A DNA stretch of 64,000 bases, taken from NCBI RefSeq assembly GCF_000342165.1, contig NZ_AMRV01000002.1, forward strand, positions 62,001 to 126,000, read 5' to 3'. The translations under genes were made by a program, and so were the position numbers. This DNA is from Pacificimonas flava (GTDB taxonomy: Bacteria; Pseudomonadota; Alphaproteobacteria; Sphingomonadales; Sphingomonadaceae). The notes beneath the pieces are model-generated. The model did not search any database, was not told the origin of the DNA, and saw nothing but the letters and a program-made list of their open reading frames with translations. Below are positions 47,927 to 61,169 of this stretch, piece by piece (positions within the stretch are counted from its first letter, which is position 1; each line of letters begins with the position of its first letter).

Positions 47927-50280
47927 CGATGGAGGCGCGGCGGCAGGGCGGTGACGGCCTTCGCCCGGCCGCGCTGCGCCGCCTGCTTCCCGCCGCGGTC
48001 GTCATCTGGGCGGAGCGTGCGTTCGCCGCCGAAATCGGCTGGACGGCCGCGCTTTGGCTCGGGTGGACGGCGCTGGCGCTGACCGGCGTCCTCGGCGCCC
48101 TTCCCGGGGGACTGCGCATCGCGCTGTTCGCCGCGCTGATCCTGACGAGCGCCGCGGCTGTCCTGCGGGCGGCGATCCGCATCGCCCTGCCCCGCCGGCA
48201 GGACGTCTTCGCGCGCCTCGACCGTGGTGGCGGCCTCCTTCTCGGCTCCACCAGCTTCACCGGCGCCGCCCCGGCCGCGGTGGAGGGGGACATCGGCGCC
48301 GCGCTTTGGCGCCGCGCTCAGGCCGATGCTGCCCGCCGCCCGCCGCGCATCGGCCTGCCGCGCCCGCAGCTTTCCGGCGACCTGCGCGCCGCTCTTGTGG
48401 GCCTGTCCGCCCTCACGCTGCTCGGCCTCGTGCTTGCGGGTCGTGAGGCCCCCTCCCGCCTAGAACGCGCCTTCTCGCCATGGGCCGTGCCGCTCACCGC
48501 CTATAGTTTCCGGGGAGAGGTCGCGCCGCCGGACTATGCGCCCGGCCCCGCGCGGCAGTTCGAACTCACCGGCGGCGGCACGCGCGCCATAGAGCTTCTG
48601 TCCGGCGGCCGCATCGAGATCGAACGGCTCGCCGGCCCGGGCGACTGGCATATCCTGTCCCCGGCCGGGACGCGCGTCGATCCCGCCTTCGTCCCGCGCC
48701 GCGGCGGCGTCTGGCGCATCGTCACGGACGGCGGGCGCACCCTCGCCGCCTTGCGCATTGGCCTCGCCAGCGACGGCGTGCCGGAGGTGCGGTTCGACGG
48801 CGACCCGGTCCGCAACGCGACCGGCGCTCTGTCGCTCGGCTACCGGCTGACGGATGATCACGGTACGCTCTCGCTGGCGCTGGAGGTGAGCGGCGGCCGG
48901 GCGCCGGCGCGCACCTATTCGCTGGCGGAGGCGATCCAGCCCGGCACCGGCCGGGTCTTCGCCGACCTCAGCGCCGATCCACGTGCCGGGGAGCGGGCGC
49001 GGCTGACACTGATCGCCGCCGACGGGGCGGGCAATATCGGCCGCTCTCCGCCCCTTCTCGTCGAACTGCCGGTAAAGACGTTCACCGATCCGGTGGCCCG
49101 CCGGATCATCGCCATCCGAAAGCGGCTGATGCAGGGGGATGCGATCAGCCGGGTCGTGCGCGACCTGACGGAAATCGCGGTTCGCCCGGAGAGCTTCGAC
49201 GAGCGCACGGACATTTTCGTCGGTCTGCGCAGCGCCGCGTGGCGCCTGCTGCACTCGCCGGAGGAAACCGCTCGTCCCCAGGTGGCCGACATTCTGTGGG
49301 ACGTGGCGTCCGATCTTGAGGATGGCGGCACCAGCCGGGCGCTGGAGGATCTGCGCGCGGCCATGGAGCGCCTCATGCAGCAGGCGGACTCGGGCGACGA
49401 CGAACTGCTCGCGGAACTGACGCGCCAGCTCGAAAACGCCATGGGCGAGTATCTGCGCCGCCAGATCGAGGCGGCGATGAAGGCTGGGGAGGTCCCGCCC
49501 GCCGCCGCAGCGATGCAGAACATGGCGCCCAGCGTCGACACCAGCTTCCTGCAGGCGATGATGGAGGATCTGAAGGACCGCCTCGCTGCCGGCGACACGG
49601 AGGGCGCGCAGCAGGCGCTGCAGAACCTGCGCGGCCTGATGGAATCCATCCAGTTCGGCGCCTCCGCCCCCGATCCGCAGGCCGCCATGCGCGCGGAAGC
49701 GATGCGGGAGGCCGCCGACAAGCTGCGGCAGGCGGAGGCGCAGCAGGGCCAGCTGCGGGACGATACGATCGCCGAGGCGGTGCGCCAGGCGATTCGCGAG
49801 GACGAGGCCATGCTGGAGGCGCTTGGCGGGCAGCAGGAGGAAATCGGCGAGATGGTCGGCGCCGCCGCGCGGGAAATGGAGGCGCTCGGCGCCGGGGTGC
49901 CGGGCGAGTTGGGGGAGGCGCGCGCCGCCATGCGCGCCGCTGCCCGCGCGCTTGGGGATGGCGACGCCGCCACGGCCGCGCAGGCGCAAAGCGAGGCGCT
50001 GCGCAAGCTGGGCGAGGCCAGCGACAAGCTGCAGCAGCAGGCCGAGCAGATGGCGCGGCAGGCGGCGGGCGGCCTGCCGCAGCCCGGCCAGTCCGGCAGC
50101 GGCGTCGATCCCCTCGGCCGCCCAGGCCAGGGCTTCGGCATGGGCAATGTGACGATCCCGGACGAGCAGCGGATGCGCCGTGTGCAGGAAATTCGCAGGA
50201 TTTTGGAGGAACGCGCCGCGGACCCCTCGCGTAGTGAGGCGGAACGCTCCTATTATCTCAGGCTATTAAAGAGGTTTTGA
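47908..50280 (+). CDS. TIGR02302 (DUF4175) family membrane protein
   Basis: A protein of 790 residues of the alphaproteobacterial TIGR02302 family, of unknown function. Three hydrophobic helices lie in the first 190 residues (LFAALILTSAAAVLRAAI and others), then a periplasmic beta-rich part, and a long helical C-terminal region rich in Gln, Ala, Glu and Met (residues about 480-740) that looks coiled-coil. The first ATG (47908) overlaps lysA by 19 bases; ATG 47929 is an alternative start. The stop overlaps the galU start. Confidence 0.85.
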   Translation: MDTHAVTMEARRQGGDGLRPAALRRLLPAAVVIWAERAFAAEIGWTAALWLGWTALALTGVLGALPGGLRIALFAALILTSAAAVLRAAIRIALPRRQDVFARLDRGGGLLLGSTSFTGAAPAAVEGDIGAALWRRAQADAARRPPRIGLPRPQLSGDLRAALVGLSALTLLGLVLAGREAPSRLERAFSPWAVPLTAYSFRGEVAPPDYAPGPARQFELTGGGTRAIELLSGGRIEIERLAGPGDWHILSPAGTRVDPAFVPRRGGVWRIVTDGGRTLAALRIGLASDGVPEVRFDGDPVRNATGALSLGYRLTDDHGTLSLALEVSGGRAPARTYSLAEAIQPGTGRVFADLSADPRAGERARLTLIAADGAGNIGRSPPLLVELPVKTFTDPVARRIIAIRKRLMQGDAISRVVRDLTEIAVRPESFDERTDIFVGLRSAAWRLLHSPEETARPQVADILWDVASDLEDGGTSRALEDLRAAMERLMQQADSGDDELLAELTRQLENAMGEYLRRQIEAAMKAGEVPPAAAAMQNMAPSVDTSFLQAMMEDLKDRLAAGDTEGAQQALQNLRGLMESIQFGASAPDPQAAMRAEAMREAADKLRQAEAQQGQLRDDTIAEAVRQAIREDEAMLEALGGQQEEIGEMVGAAAREMEALGAGVPGELGEARAAMRAAARALGDGDAATAAQAQSEALRKLGEASDKLQQQAEQMARQAAGGLPQPGQSGSGVDPLGRPGQGFGMGNVTIPDEQRMRRVQEIRRILEERAADPSRSEAERSYYLRLLKRF

Positions 50281-51143
50281 TGCAAAAGGTTCGTACCGCC
50301 GTTTTCCCCGTCGCCGGCCTCGGCACCCGCTTCCTGCCCGCCACCAAGGCAGTGCCGAAGGAGATGCTGCCCGTCGTCGACAAACCGCTCATCCAATATG
50401 CCGTGGAGGAGGCGCTGGAGGCCGGCATCGAACAGCTCGTTTTCGTCACCGGGCGCGGCAAGTCCGCCATCGAGGATCATTTCGACATCGCCTACGAGCT
50501 CGAGGCGACCATGGATTCGCGCGGCAAGGACAAGAGCGCGCTCGCCGGCACGCGCCTCGGGCCCGGCCGCATCGCCTATGTCCGCCAGCAGGAACCGCTC
50601 GGCCTCGGTCATGCCGTCTGGTGCGCGCGCTCCGTCGTCGGCGACGAGCCGTTCGCCGTCATCCTGCCCGACGAGCTTCTGGTCGGCCAGCCCGGCTGCC
50701 TGAAGCAGATGATGGACGCTTATGAGAAGGTCGGCGGCAACATCGTTTGCGCTCTGGAGGTCGATCCGGCCGAAACCTACAAGTACGGCGTGGTCGACCC
50801 CGGCGCCCGCGACGGCGCCCTGACGGAGGTGAAGGGCCTCGTCGAGAAGCCGAAGCCGGAAGATGCGCCCTCCAACCTCATGCTGCCCGGTCGCTACATC
50901 CTGCAGCCGCAGGTGATGGAGATCCTGAAGGATCAGGAAACCGGTGCCGGCGGGGAGATCCAGCTGACCGACGCCATGGCCGCCATGATCGGCACGCAGC
51001 CCTTCCACGCCTTCACCTTCGAGGGGGAGCGGCACGATTGCGGCGACAAGGCCAGCTTCGTCAACGCCACCCTCGCCCTTGCCCTCGCGCGGGACGACAT
51101 CGCGCCCGCCGTGCGCGCCTTCGCGGCCGAACGCCTGGGATAG
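50280..51143 (+). CDS. galU: UTP-glucose-1-phosphate uridylyltransferase
   Basis: Makes UDP-glucose for envelope polysaccharides. 287 residues: VFPVAGLGTRFLPATKAVPK, EMLPVVDKPLIQYAVEEA, ILPDELLVGQPGC and VEKPKPEDAPSNL match the GalU family. AAAGAGG precedes the ATG, which overlaps the previous stop by one base (TGATG). Confidence 0.97.
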   Translation: MQKVRTAVFPVAGLGTRFLPATKAVPKEMLPVVDKPLIQYAVEEALEAGIEQLVFVTGRGKSAIEDHFDIAYELEATMDSRGKDKSALAGTRLGPGRIAYVRQQEPLGLGHAVWCARSVVGDEPFAVILPDELLVGQPGCLKQMMDAYEKVGGNIVCALEVDPAETYKYGVVDPGARDGALTEVKGLVEKPKPEDAPSNLMLPGRYILQPQVMEILKDQETGAGGEIQLTDAMAAMIGTQPFHAFTFEGERHDCGDKASFVNATLALALARDDIAPAVRAFAAERLG

Positions 51144-51148
51144 GCCGC

Positions 51149-51898
51149 ATGGCCGCCGCGCCGCCGCCGCTCGGAAAGTATCTTGGAGAGATACGCGCCC
51201 TCGGGGCGCTTGCCAGCTTCCTGTGGAGCGGCGCGGGCGCGGCGGCCGACGCGTACCTGCCGCGCGGCGACGGCCATCCCGTCATCGTCTATCCGGGGCT
51301 TCTCGGCTCGGACCTGACAACGCAGGCGCTGCGCAGCCGGCTCGCGGGCCTCGGCTACGAGGTGCATGGCTGGGGGCTGGGCCAGAATCTCGGCCTCAAA
51401 CCCGACACCCTGTCGGAAATCCGCTCGCAGCTCGTCGCGGTGACGCGCGCGGCCGGTCGCCCCGCCAGCCTGTTCGGCTGGAGCCTCGGCGGCCTTTTCG
51501 CGCGGGAGGTGGCGAAGCGCCGCCCCGACTGCGTGCGCCTCGTCATCACGGCCGGCACGCCCTGCATGGGCGATCTGCACGCCACCAATGCCTGGCGCAC
51601 CTACGAGCGGCTGAATCGCCACGCCATCGACGATCCGCCCATCGATATCGACCTGGAAACCCTACCGCCCGTTCCCGTCACCTCGATCTATTCGGAGGAG
51701 GATGGCATCGTTTCGCCGGGCTGCGCCGATATTGGCTGCGGCGCGCGCCACGAGACGATCCGCGTCGACTCGACGCACATAGGGCTCGTCTGGAGCGCAG
51801 AGGTGCTTGCCATTGCCGCCGACCGTCTGGCACAGGTCGAGGGGGAGTGGGCGCCCTATACGACCGATGGCGCGGGACACGCCGCGTCGCCGCTTTAG
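51149..51898 (+). CDS. Alpha/beta-hydrolase fold protein (lipase/PGAP1-like)
   Basis: A 249-residue hydrolase-fold protein. The nucleophile elbow is GWSLGG (in ASLFGWSLGGLFAREVAKR); oxyanion-side VIVYPGLLGSDLTTQAL; the probable acid in SEEDGIVSP and the catalytic His in DSTHIGLVW. No signal peptide. It starts six bases after galU. It resembles esterases of the PGAP1/lipase class; the substrate is unknown. Confidence 0.83.
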   Translation: MAAAPPPLGKYLGEIRALGALASFLWSGAGAAADAYLPRGDGHPVIVYPGLLGSDLTTQALRSRLAGLGYEVHGWGLGQNLGLKPDTLSEIRSQLVAVTRAAGRPASLFGWSLGGLFAREVAKRRPDCVRLVITAGTPCMGDLHATNAWRTYERLNRHAIDDPPIDIDLETLPPVPVTSIYSEEDGIVSPGCADIGCGARHETIRVDSTHIGLVWSAEVLAIAADRLAQVEGEWAPYTTDGAGHAASPL

Positions 51899-51922
51899 AA
51901 CACGCCGCTTAGAACACGCCGC
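51895..51922. repeat. Perfect 14-bp tandem repeat
   Basis: TTAGAACACGCCGC twice in a row. The hydrolase stop codon TAG lies in the first copy, and an ATG follows the second copy directly. Probably a slippage duplication. Confidence 0.85.
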
Positions 51923-51967
51923 ATGCAACCTGGGCTGCCCGCCCGCAGCAGGACGACCCTTACACCG

Positions 51968-52672
51968 ATGCTGACCGTTTATCTGGGCGAGCGTGCCCGC
52001 GCCGCCTCCTGGTTCGACAATCTGAAATCCGGGTACGTCCGCTGGGCGCATGAGCGCGGCCACACGCCAAAGGGCCGGGCGCTCCTCGCCCGCGGCGCGG
52101 CAGCGCCGCTATCCAGCTGGACCGCCTTTCGCGCCAGCCAGCTCGCCATTTGCGACCTGCCGCGCATGATTGAGGTGGATGTGCCCTGGTGGAACCGCCA
52201 GGCCGCGCTCGCTGTCGACCGCTTCCTCGCGGAAAGGGAGGCCCCGCGCGTCTTCGAATTCGGCAGCGGCGCTTCCACCGTCTGGCTCGCCCGCCGGGCC
52301 GCGCATGTCGTCAGCGCCGAACCGTTTCAGGAATGGGCCGATGCGCTCGCGCCCCGGCTCGAACCCTATGGCGACACGCGGCTCGTCGTCCGCCCCGTCC
52401 GCGCGGGCGGCGGACCCTTCGCCGAGAGCATTGCAGAGGTCGGCGGCCAGTACGACCTGATCGTTGTCGACGGCCGCGAGCGCGTCGCCTGTCTGCACCG
52501 CGCGCTGCCGCACCTTGCGCCCGGCGGCATGATCCTGTTCGACGACAGCGCCCGCCCCCGCTACCGCGCCGGCATCCGGGAGGCGCTGACCCGATCCGGC
52601 CTGCGGGAAACCCGCCACTTCGGCCCCGCCTTCGCCAAGCCCTACCCGGACCACACCAGCATCATTCGCTGA
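51968..52672 (+). CDS. Class I SAM-dependent methyltransferase
   Basis: A 234-residue methyltransferase-fold protein. The SAM motif is VFEFGSGASTVWLARRA near residue 97; the acidic post-I segment is VVSAEPFQEWADAL; later YDLIVVDGRERVACLHRAL and APGGMILFDDSARPRY. The N-terminal 90 residues are family-specific. Two starts are possible: ATG 51923, directly after the tandem repeat, or ATG 51968. The substrate is unknown; the polysaccharide gene context suggests a sugar or lipid substrate (inference). The 3' end overlaps the ligase gene by 11 bases, convergently. Confidence 0.83.
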   Translation: MLTVYLGERARAASWFDNLKSGYVRWAHERGHTPKGRALLARGAAAPLSSWTAFRASQLAICDLPRMIEVDVPWWNRQAALAVDRFLAEREAPRVFEFGSGASTVWLARRAAHVVSAEPFQEWADALAPRLEPYGDTRLVVRPVRAGGGPFAESIAEVGGQYDLIVVDGRERVACLHRALPHLAPGGMILFDDSARPRYRAGIREALTRSGLRETRHFGPAFAKPYPDHTSIIR

Positions 52673-54008
52673 CGCCTAGCGCATCTCTTGCAATCAAGGC
52701 CGTCATGCCCAGCACCAGCATCATGAGCGGGTAGGGATAGAACATTGCGCCGTCATATAGCGACATTGTCAGAAGCCCTGCGATCATCATGATCGGCGGC
52801 AACGCCCGCTCGCCCGATTTCCACGCCGCTTTGCCCGCTTTCGTCAACGCCCACAGCAACAAGGCCAGAAACGGCGCGGCACCGACCGCGCCCCACTGAA
52901 AGGCAGTTTGAAGCATCACATTGTGCGGATGATTGAATGCATTGTCCGCGAGCGCCCGCCGGAAGCGCCCCTGTCCATGTCCAAACAGGGGGCGCTTCGC
53001 AATCGCTTCGCCCGATCTCTTCCACAGCGTTACCCGGCCCGAACTCAGCGCGTCCACACTTTGCTGCCGCTCTGGACCAATCGACCCAACAATACGCGCA
53101 AGGCCATATTGCGGCGCCGGGGGCGTCCATATTGCGGCGATTGGCACAGCGACGAGCACACCGCCCGCCGCGATGGCGAACAGGCGCAGGCGCCTTGCGC
53201 GCCGCAAAAGCATGGCACCCGCGACCAGGCTCATCGCGAAAGCGGCAAGCGGACCTCGGGACCCCGACCAAATGCTAAGTCCCAAAAGAATTCCGGCCGC
53301 CAAGATCCAAAGCATCGTCTGACACCTGCCGCCCGCCGTTACAGCCAGGCCAATGGAAAGCGTTGCTCCGACGAGCGAATAATAGCCCAGATGCCGCACG
53401 TTCGTGCTGGCAAGACCGAAGTGGCCCCAATCGAAATCCGGTACGCTGAGCGCACGCACGGCAAAAGCGATGACCAAGACGCAGAACGGCAACAGCGCCG
53501 CAGCGATTCCCGCCCATAGCTGCCGGTCGGTCTCGCCCGATGCCCCGGCGGAGCGGGTCAGGATCGCATAGCAGGACAGCCCGAACAGACCATGCAGGCA
53601 CCAACTCGCCAGTTCCAAGAGGCCGATGATCGTTCCGGGACCCGGACGCAGCAAACTCGCGCCGGCCAGCAGGAACAAGGCGGCCGCGCTCACCGCTGCC
53701 CGGCGCGGCAACAACGCCCATAGCTCCCGAAGCCCGAATCCGCTCGCATGGGCGCGCAGAACGACCAGGAACTCCGCAAACAGCACTGGCACGGAAAAGA
53801 ATTTCAGGATCGAGACGTTCCCCGCCGATTGCCACAGGTCCCAGGACATGATCGCGAAGAGCAGCGGCGCCGACAGGACGATGATCCGCATCTGCGCGCT
53901 GGGATCAATTTTGATCCCGCGAAGCCGCCGCGCGGAGAAATCGCCGATCCCTGGTCTGGTCTGCACGTGCGTCCTCTCCGCCTTCCGCGCACTCTTTTTA
54001 TCCAACAA
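52662..54008 (-). CDS. O-antigen ligase family membrane protein
   Basis: A 448-residue inner-membrane protein with about 12 helices and the Wzy_C/O-antigen ligase pattern SGRVTLWKRSGEAIAKRP, LFGHGQGRF, and HPHNVMLQTAFQWGAVG in the large periplasmic loop. Such proteins ligate or polymerise surface polysaccharide. The apparent start is TTG 54008. It is divergent from the PAP2 gene. Codon usage is slightly less GC-biased than its neighbours. Confidence 0.9.
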   Translation of the reverse strand: MLDKKSARKAERTHVQTRPGIGDFSARRLRGIKIDPSAQMRIIVLSAPLLFAIMSWDLWQSAGNVSILKFFSVPVLFAEFLVVLRAHASGFGLRELWALLPRRAAVSAAALFLLAGASLLRPGPGTIIGLLELASWCLHGLFGLSCYAILTRSAGASGETDRQLWAGIAAALLPFCVLVIAFAVRALSVPDFDWGHFGLASTNVRHLGYYSLVGATLSIGLAVTAGGRCQTMLWILAAGILLGLSIWSGSRGPLAAFAMSLVAGAMLLRRARRLRLFAIAAGGVLVAVPIAAIWTPPAPQYGLARIVGSIGPERQQSVDALSSGRVTLWKRSGEAIAKRPLFGHGQGRFRRALADNAFNHPHNVMLQTAFQWGAVGAAPFLALLLWALTKAGKAAWKSGERALPPIMMIAGLLTMSLYDGAMFYPYPLMMLVLGMTALIARDALGVSE

Positions 54009-54122
54009 CTCTTGCGGACCGGTAAACCATTCCCCCTCGTCGTTAAGACCGCCTTTACGACGCGGCGACTAACCCCGGAACGAGCGGGATGCGCGCCGAG
54101 CGCCCCCGCAGTAGACGGGACA

Positions 54123-55166
54123 ATGCCGATGCACGCAGTCAGGTTCGAACGCCGGACGCCGCAAGAGGCCGCTCAATTCGGCATCTCCGGGGCGGACGCT
54201 CGTCATTCCCATTGGCGCGCGCGGTGGCAGCGATATGCGGGACCGGAACTGACCTTCGTTGCCCTGCTGACGCTTATCGGCGTCGCCCTTGCCATCACGC
54301 ATGGTGTGTCCATCGCCCTTCCCGGCGCTGCGACGCTCGCGATTTTCGGAATACACTATCTGGTGCCGGTTGCGACAATGGGCATCTGGGCCGGGGTGCT
54401 GTTCGTCCAGCGTCGCTCAGGCGAGATCCTGTATTACGCGCTCGTCTTCGCAGCCTACCTGCTGCTGCTCGTCCTGCATTTCAATCTGAAGCTATGGATT
54501 CCGGTGCTCAATCCCGCGGCCTGGGACGATGTCTACTGGCAGACGGACAGGGCGATGCAGCCGGTCATTGCGCTTGCCTATGCCGGCCACAACTGGCTGC
54601 AATCGGCGTTCGGCAATATCGACAGCTGGTATCTGTTCGGCTTCGTGCTGATGTTCTACTTCAGCTATATCCTGCACGCGGTGCAAAGCCCGCTCGTGTT
54701 TCGCCGGCTCGTCCTCTCCTCCTTCCTGGTGCAGGGACTCGGCGGCCTTGCCTATCTGGTTGCCCCGGCCGTGGGACCTTTTATCTATCAGGAGGGGGCG
54801 AACGCGCTCGCCACCGAAACCCAGGCGGACATGCTTGCCGCGCATCAGGCCATCCGGCACCAGGGGGCGAGCTGGCTCAACCTGAACGCTGAGCATATCC
54901 TGACCGGCGGCCTCGCCGCCATGCCATCGCTGCACACGGCGGCGTCAGCGGTCTTTCTCTACTTCGCCTGGCGCTATCTGCCGGGCCTCGTCGTCCTCTA
55001 TCTGCCGGCCTTCGGCTTCATCCTGATGGAGGCGGTCGCAACGCGCTGGCATTATATCGTCGACCTGCCCGCCGGGGCTGCGCTGGCTGCCTTTTCCATC
55101 TGGGCCGCACATTGTCTTTACCCCGACGAGGATAGCAGACGCCGGGCGGAGGTGCTGAAGGTCTGA
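54123..55166 (+). CDS. PAP2-superfamily phosphatase/inositolphosphotransferase
   Basis: A 347-residue membrane protein of the PAP2 (AUR1/Ipt1-like) group with about six helices. Active-site motifs: AMPSLHTAASAVFLYFAW (PSxH) and TRWHYIVDLPAGAAL (the later His and Asp). It probably hydrolyses or transfers lipid-linked phosphates in the envelope. The start could be ATG 54123 or 54129. It is convergent with atpC. Confidence 0.88.
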   Translation: MPMHAVRFERRTPQEAAQFGISGADARHSHWRARWQRYAGPELTFVALLTLIGVALAITHGVSIALPGAATLAIFGIHYLVPVATMGIWAGVLFVQRRSGEILYYALVFAAYLLLLVLHFNLKLWIPVLNPAAWDDVYWQTDRAMQPVIALAYAGHNWLQSAFGNIDSWYLFGFVLMFYFSYILHAVQSPLVFRRLVLSSFLVQGLGGLAYLVAPAVGPFIYQEGANALATETQADMLAAHQAIRHQGASWLNLNAEHILTGGLAAMPSLHTAASAVFLYFAWRYLPGLVVLYLPAFGFILMEAVATRWHYIVDLPAGAALAAFSIWAAHCLYPDEDSRRRAEVLKV

Positions 55167-55214
55167 GGGAGGCCCGCCGGAAGAAACAGCGGTCTCGGAT
55201 CGCGCGAAGAGGCT

Positions 55215-55616
55215 TCAGTTCGCGGCGACGTCTCGCTTCGTGCGCAGGGTGTTCAGGCGCTTTTCGGCCTGGGCACGCTCGCTGTCATTGTCGGCGCGGG
55301 CGAGGCGCTGCTCGGCGCGCTCGATCTCGGCGGTCAACTGCTCGGCATCGATGTTCGCGACCGGCTCGGCCCGCTCTGCAAGGATCGTCAGGCCCGTTTC
55401 GTTCACCTCGGCAAAACCGCCCTCGATGAAGATGCGCTCGGCCGGGCCGCCGGCGGCCTCGTAGACCTCGATCGCGCCGGCGCGGATGGTCGACATCATC
55501 GGCGCATGGCCCTCCAGCACGGCGAAATCGCCCTCGGCGCCCGGCACGACCACCTGGTGGACCGTTCCCGACCGCAGCTGCTTTTCCGGGCTGACGAGTT
55601 CGAACTGAAGCGCCAT
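55215..55616 (-). CDS. atpC: F1 ATP synthase epsilon subunit
   Basis: The central-stalk regulatory subunit. 133 residues: LQFELVSPEKQLRSGTVHQV, VVPGAEGDFAVLEGHAPMMS, and a helical C-terminal part. The last gene of the operon; a gap of 186 bases separates it from atpD, more than elsewhere in this operon. Confidence 0.97.
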   Translation of the reverse strand: MALQFELVSPEKQLRSGTVHQVVVPGAEGDFAVLEGHAPMMSTIRAGAIEVYEAAGGPAERIFIEGGFAEVNETGLTILAERAEPVANIDAEQLTAEIERAEQRLARADNDSERAQAEKRLNTLRTKRDVAAN

Positions 55617-55802
55617 CGTTATCCGTGCCTATTCATGCCGCCGCCGCGCCCGTCTGCCGGGTGCAGCGGCCTGGGTTGAGTGCGCCCCGCCGCGCGGCGG
55701 CTGCGGGACCGTGGGAGTTGGGCGGCGCCTGCTTGACGTGGCGGGCGCCGTCCCTCTCCCCAGCATGACGGGGAGCGGGCCGCGACCCGCCCCCGCCATG
55801 TG
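55617..55802. other. 186-base spacer between atpD and atpC
   Basis: GC-rich with several short complementary stretches (for example GGCGCC twice). No ORF with coding character, no family repeat. It may hold a processing site or a weak promoter for atpC. Confidence 0.4.
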
Positions 55803-58156
<2,354 letters not shown>

Positions 58157-58228
58157 GTGGCTTCGGTCGGCTTCCTACTTCGTGGCGCCGCCCCGGCAGC
58201 GGGCCGGGGCGGCGATGGTCCGGATGGA

Positions 58229-59757
<1,529 letters not shown>

Positions 59758-59758
<1 letters not shown>

Positions 59759-60333
59759 TATGCTGCGCCTTTCATGGCCCGACCGATATTGTCGAGCTTG
59801 GTCTTCAGTGAGGAATCGATGAGGCGGCTGCCGACCTTGACGATCAGCCCGCCCAGAATGTCGGGATCGACGCGGGTGTCGAGCGCCACGTCCTGGCGAT
59901 AGCGCGCGCGAAGCTGCGCCTTCAACGCATCCTCCTGCGTCGCGGTCAGCGGATGGGCAGAGGTCACCTCGGCGGTGATCTCTCCGCGCGCGGCGGCCGC
60001 CAGCGTCTGATAGGCGCGGATGATCTGCGGCAATGCGGCCAGGCGCCGGTTGCGCGCCAGGACGCCCAGGAACTTCACGACCAGCGGATGGAGGCCCAGC
60101 CGCCCTGCGACCGCCTCCATCGCGCGCGCGGCCTCCTCGCGCCCCAGCAGCGGCGAGGAGATGAGCGCGCGCAGCTCGTTCGAATCGGCCAGCGCCGCCT
60201 TCAGCGTCGTCATGCTGGCCTCGACCTCCGCCTCGCGCTTCTCTTCGCGGGCGAGTTCGTAAAGCGCAGTGGCGTAACGGCCGCCAAGGCCGTGCACAAC
60301 GCTTCCCATATTTGCAGAGCTAATCGTGTCCAC
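59758..60333 (-). CDS. atpH: F1 ATP synthase delta subunit
   Basis: Links F1 to the peripheral stalk. 191 residues. [20 protein letters not shown] at the start of the family domain and the C-terminal [21 protein letters not shown] are diagnostic. The start is GTG 60333, giving an 18-residue N-terminal extension; ATG 60309 is an alternative. The first gene of atpHAGDC. Fo genes are absent, as expected for alphaproteobacteria, where they lie elsewhere. Confidence 0.97.
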
Positions 60334-60551
60334 GCCCTATACCACGCCCCGTTTCGTCAAGCCCGTCGTCCGGCAGTCTGAGTGAGTCGATTGCCGAAGC
60401 GCATAAGAAATAGGGCGCCGCCTCCATACGAGAGACATGGCACCCTTCCGCTCCAACGGCGCCCCGGCTAGCAAACGGGGGCCGTCAAAGCAAGTCGTGA
60501 GGGAGTCGCCGCGCCCCGGGCACGGCACGTCGTCGGACCGCGTTCGCGGGC
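60334..60551. other. Promoter region of the atp operon
   Basis: 218 bases between atpH and the msrA stop. The minus strand holds a TTGACG about 25 bases before the atpH start with a nearby TATAGG, but the spacing (13) is too short to call. No gene was recognised. Confidence 0.35.
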
Positions 60552-61169
60552 CTACCCCCCGCCCCAGACCTCCGCCAGTCGGCCGTCGCGGCCGCAGGTG
60601 GTGCGATAGAATTTATAACGCAGCGGATTCTTTCGGTAATAATCCTGATGATAGGGTTCGGCCGGATAGAAATGGCGCGTCGAGACGATTTCGGTCGCGA
60701 CCGGTCGTCCCAACGCTTCCGTCACCACGCGCTTCGATTCGGTCGCCAGTCGCCGTTCCTCGGCAGTCGTGGGAAAGATGGCCGATCGGTAGCTGTCGCC
60801 CTTGTCGCAGAACTGCCCCTCGGCATCGAACGGATCGATATTGTGCCAGAAGACATCCAGCAGATCCTGGTAGGTCAGCTTTCTGGGATCGTAGCTGACG
60901 CGTACCGATTCGTAATGGCCGGTGCCGCCTGCGGTTACCTGTTCGTACGTGGGTTCCGGCACCGTCCCGCCCGCATAGCCGGACACCGCCTCATAGACGC
61001 CGGGCAGCTTTTCGAAGTCGGCTTCGGCGCACCAGAAACAGCCCATCGCAAAATAAGCGCGTTCCTCTGGCGCGCCCTCCGGGACGCCGCCGCTTGCGGC
61101 AAGCGCGGCGGTGGCGGTGGCGGTCAGCGCGAGCGCGCCGGCCGCGGCGAGGCGAAAGACGGGGATCAT
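60552..61169 (-). CDS. msrA: Exported peptide-methionine (S)-S-oxide reductase
   Basis: Repairs oxidised methionine in proteins. 205 residues with a signal peptide (RLAAAGALALTATATAALAA), so it acts in the periplasm. The active site GCFWCAEADFEKL and the core VSGYAGGTVPEPTYEQV with YHQDYYRKNPLRYKFY are intact. Its ATG overlaps the msrB stop (ATGA). The reductant is probably a membrane thiol system; no partner lies next to it. Confidence 0.96.
   Translation of the reverse strand: MIPVFRLAAAGALALTATATAALAASGGVPEGAPEERAYFAMGCFWCAEADFEKLPGVYEAVSGYAGGTVPEPTYEQVTAGGTGHYESVRVSYDPRKLTYQDLLDVFWHNIDPFDAEGQFCDKGDSYRSAIFPTTAEERRLATESKRVVTEALGRPVATEIVSTRHFYPAEPYHQDYYRKNPLRYKFYRTTCGRDGRLAEVWGGG

Noticed and set aside
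60334-60551. Promoter of the atp operon at TTGACG ... TATAGG
   Set aside because: The spacing between the boxes is 13 bases, too short for a sigma70 promoter, so it is not listed as a site.
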